Shown here: positions 57,960-64,000 of the stretch, piece by piece
How the letters are laid out: each line of letters begins with the position of its first letter
How positions within the stretch are numbered: the stretch's first letter is position 1
Assembly: GCF_000775285.1 (NCBI RefSeq)
Contig: NZ_JJML01000007.1
Span: 149,297-213,296, forward strand
Direction of reading: 5' to 3'
DNA length: 64,000 bases
Origin: Neosynechococcus sphagnicola sy1
GTDB taxonomy: Bacteria; Cyanobacteriota; Cyanobacteriia; Neosynechococcales; Neosynechococcaceae
The notes under the pieces: generated by a model
Seen by the model: the letters and a program-made list of their open reading frames with translations, nothing else
The model's database searches: none
What the model was told of the DNA's origin: nothing
Translations under genes and position numbers: made by a program

Positions 57960-59253
57960 ATGCTTCACCTCAATCAGCTTACGTTTGATTCCACCCTAGG
58001 GGATCTTCCCAATCACAATTTTGAGGTCAGCCCCTCGACGATTGGGCTGGTTGTATCTAAGGCCTTTGAGCAACAGCCCGATTTGCCAGGGGTGATGATT
58101 ACCCATGAAGGTCAGTTGGTGGGCATGATCTCGCGGCAAAAGTTTCTGGAGCAAATGAGTCAGCCCTTCAGCCTCGACTTATTTTTAAACGCGCCCGATT
58201 CATGTGCTGCTAGATTTCATGAAGATTCCTCCCACCCAGCTTCCCTATCTGGCAAAAATCGACGAAGCAGCCCAGGTTGCCCTGCAGCGATCGCCGGAAG
58301 TTTATTTGGAACCAATTGTCGTTGTTTACGAGCACCAGACATTGGGGTTGCTGGACTTACATTTGTTACTCCAAGCTCAGTCCCATATCTTGAACTTGGT
58401 GAATGCTGTTGTCCAGCAGCAAAAACTGGAAGCCCAACAGTACTCAGCAAAATTGCGCGAAGAGCAAACTAAAGTTCATGAATATACTCGCTTATTAGAA
58501 GCACACCAGTCTGAAATTCAAGGCCATAATCAACTACTGGAACTACAAAAATCAGAACTGGTAAAACAATCTCAAGAAATTTCCTTATTGAATCAGAAGT
58601 TTATTCAGATTGCTCAATTACTTTCTTTAGAAGGGACAAAAGCTTTTCAGGCAACCTTTGATGGCGTTGACTCCATCTGCGCCAATACAAGCCAAATTGT
58701 GGATATTGGACAAGCTCTAGATAAGGAACTCGAAACTGTGCAAGGGACCTCAAAGCTGATTGAACGGGTCAGTAAACAGGTGCAGTACTTAGCCGTTCAG
58801 GCGGCAGTTGTTGCCAACCAAACCACCAATCAATCGGGGAGTGGTCAAATTGGGGGCTTCAGTTTCATCACCACAGAAATTGGCAAACTGGTAACTCAAA
58901 CCTTTGAAGCTGGCAACCAGGTGAATCAGATTGCTAATCGATTTCGGATTCGGATTAAGCAACTTACTGACTCGGCACAGGAAGGGGCGGCGATCGCCCG
59001 CTCCCTGATTGAAAAGATTGAAAGGGCTGAAGTTGCCCTCTCTCAACTAGAGGAACTGGTCGGGCACGAGGAACTAGGGGGTGGGGTGCCGATTTCTCTC
59101 AAGGCTCCAGGTGACACCTCTACCCCAGAACTAAACCCAGACAGGTTAGAGCCGCAGTCCCCATCCCGACAAGCAGACTTAAGTCGCCGTCAGGAAGTGC
59201 TGAGTCTGATTCAGAAAATCGAGCAGAAGCATCAGCGAACAACTCGCATCTGA
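57960..59253 (+). pseudogene. CBS-like/coiled-coil signalling protein, one frameshift
   Basis: One protein of about 431 residues is split near 58194-58198 (GCGCCCGATT): dropping one base joins LDLFLNAP to IHVLLDFMKIPPTQLPYLA. The N-terminal part looks like a CBS pair (PGVMITHEGQLVGMISRQKF, EPIVVVYEHQTLGLLDLHLL). A long coiled coil (about 140-230) and a region resembling methyl-accepting signalling helices follow (QVQYLAVQAAVVANQTTNQS, TEIGKLVTQTFEAGNQVNQI). There is no kinase domain. It may relay a signal to a partner kinase. Confidence 0.65.
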
Positions 59254-59262
59254 GTTCACCCA

Positions 59263-60222
59263 TTAAGACTCGTGGTATTCGTAGGCGGCGACGATCCGCT
59301 GAACCAGTGGATGACGTACAACATCCGCTTGGGAAAGATGACAAAACGAAATGCCCTCAACACCGTGCAAAATTTTCTGGGCAACTATCAGTCCCGAAGG
59401 CTGGTGCATCGGTAGATCGGTCTGGGTGATGTCTCCGGTCACGACCATCCGAGAGTGGAAGCCCAGACGGGTCAACACCATTTTCATTTGGGCTGGGGTG
59501 GTGTTTTGGGCCTCGTCCAAAATCACAAAGGCGTTATTAAGGGTTCGTCCTCGCATATAGGCAAGGGGAGCCACTTCAATCACCCCTCGCTCCATCAAGT
59601 TGGGAATTTTTTCGGGGTCAATAAACTCGTACAGGGCATCATAGAGCGGACGTAGGTAAGGGTCCACCTTCTGTTGCAAGTCACCGGGCAAGAAACCAAG
59701 TTTTTCCCCTGCTTCCACCGCCGGGCGAGTCAAAATCAGCCGCTCATACTGATTAGAAAGCAATGCCTGCACTGCCAGCACTGCGGCCAAATACGTCTTC
59801 CCGGTTCCAGCAGGGCCAATTCCGAAGGTGAGGTCATGGGAGCGGACACTCTGGATATACTGCCATTGCCGAAAGGTTTTGGCGCGAATCACCTCACCTC
59901 TGCGGGTACGTGCGAGGACATCTTGGCGTAGTTCTCGTAATTCTTGTTGCTGCTCGGTCTCAATGGCCTGTCCAGCAGTGAGAATATCCACACGGGTAAT
60001 GCTACCCCCTTGGCTCCAGGTATCTTCTAAGGCTCCCACAAGTTGGGAACACAACTGTACCTGGGTTTCAGTACCGGAAATCAATAGTTCTCGCCCTCGG
60101 AGGGACAGGGAGGCTCCAGTCTTCTGGGTCAAGAGTTTCAGATTCTCCCCCTGCACTCCCCCCAAGGCGATCGCACTCTTTGTGCTGGGAAGCTGAATGC
60201 TGATGGTTTTAACCTCTACCAT
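59263..60222 (-). CDS. phoH: PhoH family ATPase
   Basis: The product is 319 residues from ATG 60222 (MVEVKTISIQLPSTKSAIAL); an ATG at 60249 adds nine. It has an N-terminal KH-like region and the PhoH NTPase: Walker A FGIGPAGTGKTYLAAVLAVQ, the ILTRPAVEAGEKLGFLPGDL block, Walker B AFVILDEAQNTTPAQMKMVL and VVTGDITQTDLP. PhoH proteins are RNA-related ATPases linked to phosphate starvation and ribosome or RNA handling. The stop is 9 bp from the convergent signalling gene. Confidence 0.95.
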   Translation of the reverse strand: MVEVKTISIQLPSTKSAIALGGVQGENLKLLTQKTGASLSLRGRELLISGTETQVQLCSQLVGALEDTWSQGGSITRVDILTAGQAIETEQQQELRELRQDVLARTRRGEVIRAKTFRQWQYIQSVRSHDLTFGIGPAGTGKTYLAAVLAVQALLSNQYERLILTRPAVEAGEKLGFLPGDLQQKVDPYLRPLYDALYEFIDPEKIPNLMERGVIEVAPLAYMRGRTLNNAFVILDEAQNTTPAQMKMVLTRLGFHSRMVVTGDITQTDLPMHQPSGLIVAQKILHGVEGISFCHLSQADVVRHPLVQRIVAAYEYHES

Positions 60223-60423
60223 GGAACCATAGGTTGCCTGCCTCAGCAAAAATTTAGGTGGACTTCCCTATTCTCCAGTCAATATTCAGTGAACCACAAG
60301 ATCTACTAGAAACTTCTTCATCAGCAGTTGCCTTTATAGCTCCCCAATCGACTGAGCGCAGCGAAGAAGCAGTACAAGAGTATCTAATTTAGGCCAAAAA
60401 TTAGCATAAGATATGATGGTTGT

Positions 60424-60978
60424 ATGTTAATTTTTGAGTTCAAAGTCTACGGAAAACCTACTCAGTTCAGCGCAATTGATGAGGCGTTGAGGACTGCCAA
60501 ATTCATCCAGAACAAGTGCTTGCGCTACTGGATGGATAACAAAGGTGTGTCTAAGTACGATCTCAATAAATACTGTGCTGTTCTGGCTAAAGAGTTTCCG
60601 TTTGCTAATGAACTCAATTCAATAGCTAGACAGTCATCGGCTGAACCTGCCTGGTCTGCAATTTCTCGGTTCTACGAGAACTGTAACAAGGGTGTTCCAA
60701 ATAAAAAGGGATTTCCAAAGTTCAAGAAAGCTGTTCGTTCAGTGGAGTACAAAACCTCTGGGTGGAAGTTGGCTGAAGAGCGGTAATCAATCACGTTCAC
60801 CGATGGTAAGCAAATTGGGCGACTCAAGCTCAAAGGAACTCGTGACTTGCATTTCTACCAGTTTGACCAAATCAAACGAGTCAGACTGGTAAAACGTGCG
60901 GATAGCTACTATGCTCAGTTTGCTGTATCTATAGAGCGCTCTGAGTCAGTTGATTCGGCTCTCCCGCTAATATGGTGA
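60424..60978 (+). pseudogene. IS200/IS605-type TnpB fragment
   Basis: From ATG 60424 the frame reads FEFKVYGKPTQFSAIDEALR, FIQNKCLRYWMDNKGVSKYD and ARQSSAEPAWSAISRFYENC, the N-terminal part of TnpB/OrfB. A TAA at 60784-60786 interrupts it, after which the same frame continues SITFTDGKQIGRLKLKGTRD and RVRLVKRADSYYAQFAVSIE. It ends at 60978 next to ISL3 sequence, before any RuvC catalytic Asp/Glu or zinc ribbon. So it is a dead remnant of an RNA-guided nuclease/transposase-associated gene. No tnpA is visible. Confidence 0.85.
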
Positions 60979-60987
60979 TAATTTTTT

Positions 60988-61262
60988 CTAATCAGAGAAG
61001 CAAGCTAATAACCTTTCCCGAAAATTGTTGAAATTCACAAAGCCATAAGCTTGCCGTTTAATCAACTTAATGCGATTATTGATTCCTTCCATTGCTCCGC
61101 TCGTCGTTCGATTCCAAAAATAGTTGCTAATCCCATCTAAATGGTTGCGAATTGTGTAATCACTTCACTGTAAACTTCGCGGGCTTTACCCAGCCACTCT
61201 TGGAACTGATACTTCCCCTCCTCAACCGTCAATGTGCATATGGCAAGGCTGTCCGTTTGAGT
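60988..61262 (-). mobile_element. ISL3-family transposase C-terminal remnant
   Basis: The minus strand encodes EEGKYQFQEWLGKAREVYSE, a frame change, then TIRNHLDGISNYFWNRTTSG, AMEGINNRIKLIKRQAYGFV and NFRERLLACFSD with stop TAG at 60990-60988. This is the conserved C-terminal end of ISL3 transposases. The 5' two-thirds is absent. It abuts the TnpB fragment on one side and the CocE-type stop on the other, so this is a mobile-element scar. Confidence 0.82.
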
Positions 61263-61267
61263 GTCAG

Positions 61268-63136
61268 TTAGGCTGGAATTACTGGAACACTTAAGTGGGA
61301 GTCGTAACGCCCACCGAAGTGCAAAATGTGTGTGCCAGAATTGATGCTAAGATCTTTCGTAAAGATTGGCGATGGACACGTTTCATAAGAGGCGACCACA
61401 AGCCTTAAACCCTCACCTTTAGAGAAAAAAGTTGAGCTTGGTTGGAGCGTGAGATCAATCGGCACAATTTCACCACGGGATAAGGTTTGTTTGGATCGCC
61501 CACTAAACTCAAACCTCCACGAGGTAGAGAGAACTGAATCTATCTCTCTACGCGAAACGCGGAGATATCCACGGGTTACCACGTCGTCTGAAATCCCAAG
61601 CGTTCCATTAAACCGAACCGAACGCCCACATTCATCCAGCTTATCTACGACAACACACAAAATCATGTCGTCGGAACACTGGCTACCTTCATTGAAAGAC
61701 CGTGCCTCCACCCAAAGTCGGAGGTTCATGAATCCGCTCAGTTCGGTATCCACATTGAATGTATAATCAAACTCCGCCGATCCTTTCTTACCACTGTAGG
61801 AAACCTCGGCTTCACTCGTCGGAATTTCGGTCTGAAGACCAGTTTGATTAAGAAAGAGTTTTCGATACTCAGTCCGAGAAAGTGGCCATTCATCCTCCCA
61901 GCGTAACTCATGCACTTCATCACGACTCGATCGAATTTCGAGGCGAACGGGCTTCGCTGTGGCGAACCGATTCGATTCGCCTTTCAGGAAATGATCCATA
62001 AAATCTTTTATGAGGGAACATGCTTCCTGAGAATAGAACTCCGACCATTTTCCACCGCGATGGGTGTAGAGCCACTTCTGAGCAGAACTCACACGCTCAA
62101 ATGCCCGATGTGATCCTCGTGTATGCAACTCATGGTCGGAAAATGACCCACATACGAGCATTGGTACTTCTATCTCTTCGAGCTTGATCGCCTTGCTTTC
62201 CCAGTATGAATCCATCATTGGATGTAACTTAATTACTTCTGGTGGAATCGCTCCCTCCGTTTTGATAAATTCCTCAACGGACTGGTTCAGAGCCTGTTTG
62301 ACCTCTGTATGCCACCAAAAATTCAGGAACCCAGATCCCGTCACCCCTCCGGGGCAAGCGACATCGCGATAAACATCGGTCAGTCCTTCCCATGGGACGA
62401 TGCACTTTAGGGCAGAGGAACCATTTTCTGTGTAGGAACAGGCAGCGGCAAGAAACTGGCTGATTGCCAGATAACTAACACCGAGGAGACCAATCGAACC
62501 AGTGCACCAGTCTTGCTGTCCGACCCATTCGATTGCCTCGCGATAATCAGTGCCTTGAGCCATTGAGACGATTGAAGCGGTTCCTCCACTGTTGGAGTAG
62601 CCCGGAAGATTTAAGTTCACGAGCGTATAGCCAGCTGATACCCAATAATTTGGATCGGGAGATTCCCAACTCGTCAACTTGGAGAAAATCGGATACGGGT
62701 GTCCTTGGGGAATCAAGCGATATTGCTGTGGAGGCCCTGCTATCGGAGTCCTTCCCATTGCTGGGATTAGGTGATTATCATAAGGATGTGCACACATGAT
62801 CACGGGTTCCGCCGAACTGTTCTTCATCCGAGCCTTGGAACGAAAGATATTCGCCGTCAGCGAGTAACCCTTGGAAATCGGTATCTTGACATCATATTCG
62901 CAGTCAACATCCGGATCTGCCTCTTCTAACTTGCATTGAGGATTAAAAATCTGAAGGCTCTTGATTGCTTGTTGCAACATAGGATAGGCTGCTTTGAGAG
63001 TTTTCCAAGTCTCGCTTATCATCAATTTCTTCTTTTTTGCTCTGGTGTGCAGTCTTCTAAGAAAGCTCCCGATAAACATGTAGAAATGCTCACCAATATC
63101 GTTGCTTTCTTCCAGCCTGAATCGGCGATCGCCCAT
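61268..63136 (-). CDS. CocE/NonD family hydrolase (X-Pro dipeptidyl-peptidase S15-like)
   Basis: The product is 622 residues. The alpha/beta-hydrolase core has the nucleophile elbow GSIGLLGVSYLAISQFLAAA (Ser in GVSYLA), an acid in CGSFSDHELHTRGSHRAF and His in YTHRGGKWSEFYSQEA. The C-terminal jelly-roll (PSTFFSKGEGLRLVVASYET, ending SHLSVPVIPA) is typical of CocE/NonD and PepX proteins. It would hydrolyse acyl esters or X-Pro peptides; the substrate is unknown. The N-terminal 45 residues are poorly conserved and the true start may be a later ATG (MISETWKTLKAAYPML). No signal peptide is seen. Confidence 0.9.
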   Translation of the reverse strand: MGDRRFRLEESNDIGEHFYMFIGSFLRRLHTRAKKKKLMISETWKTLKAAYPMLQQAIKSLQIFNPQCKLEEADPDVDCEYDVKIPISKGYSLTANIFRSKARMKNSSAEPVIMCAHPYDNHLIPAMGRTPIAGPPQQYRLIPQGHPYPIFSKLTSWESPDPNYWVSAGYTLVNLNLPGYSNSGGTASIVSMAQGTDYREAIEWVGQQDWCTGSIGLLGVSYLAISQFLAAACSYTENGSSALKCIVPWEGLTDVYRDVACPGGVTGSGFLNFWWHTEVKQALNQSVEEFIKTEGAIPPEVIKLHPMMDSYWESKAIKLEEIEVPMLVCGSFSDHELHTRGSHRAFERVSSAQKWLYTHRGGKWSEFYSQEACSLIKDFMDHFLKGESNRFATAKPVRLEIRSSRDEVHELRWEDEWPLSRTEYRKLFLNQTGLQTEIPTSEAEVSYSGKKGSAEFDYTFNVDTELSGFMNLRLWVEARSFNEGSQCSDDMILCVVVDKLDECGRSVRFNGTLGISDDVVTRGYLRVSRREIDSVLSTSWRFEFSGRSKQTLSRGEIVPIDLTLQPSSTFFSKGEGLRLVVASYETCPSPIFTKDLSINSGTHILHFGGRYDSHLSVPVIPA

Positions 63137-63232
63137 GGAATGCTAACGTTGCCCATCACCCGCCGCCGATCAACTTTGCATCATAATAAATCGTCTTTTA
63201 GCGGTCAGCATGCATGGGCGTTTTTAGGTTGT

Positions 63233-64000
63233 TCAAGAACAAAAACTTCTTTCATACACTTTCTGCATCATGTTCCAGAATGAACGATATCGATAGGCTC
63301 CAGGATTTTTATTACCAAAGTCCCATGCTTCCCATTCGCTTCTAGAGTCTATAATTTGTGGGTTGAGAAGATAAACATCTCCATCCTCAGCAGAGCTAAT
63401 CTGGAGGGCAGTCTTCAAGTATCGACCTCTTATCCAGCAGCAGTCTTGATGTTCCCCATATTGGAAGTACTTCTCATCCTCAACATCATCGCCATTATCC
63501 CAACATTCTGCCCAATCTCTATTTTTATCAATAAACCAGTTAATTTGGTCTACCCCATATAAATCGCGATATTCATTCAAGACCGTAAAACCATTAGAAG
63601 CAAGGAGGAAGTTCCGATAGCCTATGGGTAGTTTTGCTCCTAATCTTTTCTCTAATTCAGAAACTTCTTCCTCAGTTGCGCCTGTCCGAAGACAAGATTT
63701 ACTTGCCAAAACATCTGGATATTGAAATTCATAGTTATCCCTATGTTCTTCGCCAAGATTATCAAATATCACTTCGTTCCATTTCTTTAAGAAATTATTC
63801 CAATTATCAACTGTTGGGATAAAATCAATATTTATAGGAATGTAGTTTCTTCTATTCACCAAATCTAGAAATTCTTGGGCTTGTTCTTGGGAAAGATTAA
63901 TCCTGTTTTGTAAAGCACCTGCTGAAATCCTGTTCATGAGTTCAGGTAAATAAGCCACAAGATACAAACCAATTATTAAGCTTTCTAAGGATTGCCACCA
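63233..64000 (-). CDS. SUKH (SMI1/KNR4)-domain protein, 5' end probably outside window
   Basis: The SUKH domain starts near GATEEEVSELEKRLGAKLPI and continues GYRNFLLASNGFTVLNEYRD, LYGVDQINWFI, ending EAWDFGNKNPGAYRYRSFW. Such domains are common immunity proteins against polymorphic toxins and also occur as general binding modules. The frame stays open from a TTG at 63967 to the right edge (WWQSLESLIIGLYLVAYLPE), so the gene likely begins beyond the window; ATG at about 63936 is an alternative start. A+T-rich composition suggests accessory DNA. No toxin gene is visible in the window. Confidence 0.75.
   Translation of the reverse strand, partial: WWQSLESLIIGLYLVAYLPELMNRISAGALQNRINLSQEQAQEFLDLVNRRNYIPINIDFIPTVDNWNNFLKKWNEVIFDNLGEEHRDNYEFQYPDVLASKSCLRTGATEEEVSELEKRLGAKLPIGYRNFLLASNGFTVLNEYRDLYGVDQINWFIDKNRDWAECWDNGDDVEDEKYFQYGEHQDCCWIRGRYLKTALQISSAEDGDVYLLNPQIIDSRSEWEAWDFGNKNPGAYRYRSFWNMMQKVYERSFCS

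Overview
The window is a stretch of cyanobacterial chromosome. It carries psaM (photosystem I subunit XII), ycf37, the three-gene pnt transhydrogenase cluster, cobI/cobN, cimA, many copies of the HIP1 palindrome GCGATCGC, and several families seen mainly in cyanobacteria. I would not name a genus from the sequence alone.

Layout. At 1-3.5 kb: a TonB-like gene running off the left edge, cobI, an AI-2E transporter and a Mor-like phage remnant. At 4.15-13.15 kb: an accessory island that I read as an integron-type cassette region without an integrase. At 13.4-24.5 kb: gatB, pntB-pntAB-pntAA, pyrG, a small secreted protein and an M16 peptidase pair. At 24.9-42.7 kb: a stop-interrupted gene, a transposase scrap, psaM, small conserved genes, cobN, a hybrid histidine kinase, nanE, rpmI-rplT, ycf37, UDP-xylose synthase, UDP-glucose dehydrogenase and moeA. 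At 42.9-51.3 kb: cimA, a glycine-oxidase-like gene, an alpha/beta hydrolase, pentapeptide and small proteins, a homocysteine biosynthesis gene and ppk2. At 51.5-60.2 kb: a topoisomerase fragment, an OprB porin, a MacA/MacB-like export operon, a Spy-like protein, a CBS/coiled-coil signalling protein and phoH. At 60.4-64 kb: TnpB and ISL3 transposase remnants, a CocE-type hydrolase and a SUKH-domain gene running off the right edge.

The cassette island is the main discovery. Eight sites of 86-92 bp have paired RYYYAAC/GTTRRRY-like ends, complementary arms and an unpaired G in one arm, which is the anatomy of integron attC recombination sites. Five sit directly 3' of plus-strand genes (5067-9048) and three directly 3' of minus-strand genes (9660-11601). 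Each array is preceded, on its own strand, by one copy of a roughly 340-bp sequence (4155-4495 and 12801-13150) that ends in a GTTRRRY box and behaves like an attI/leader. The two arrays therefore point at each other and meet at nine 53-54-bp tandem repeats. Cargo includes a BrnT/BrnA toxin-antitoxin pair, a DUF6888/DUF6887 pair, a membrane-fused signal peptidase I, a NuiA-like protein, a pentapeptide-repeat protein, and a divergent Coq4-like/TetR pair with its own promoter and operator.

A general caution concerns reading frames. At least a dozen otherwise good genes, including cobN, moeA, ugd, cimA, nanE, an OprB porin, a MacB-like permease and an M16 peptidase, are broken by one-base indels, mostly in homopolymer runs. 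That pattern points to sequencing or assembly error more than to real gene decay. I give each such gene as one feature with the break located.
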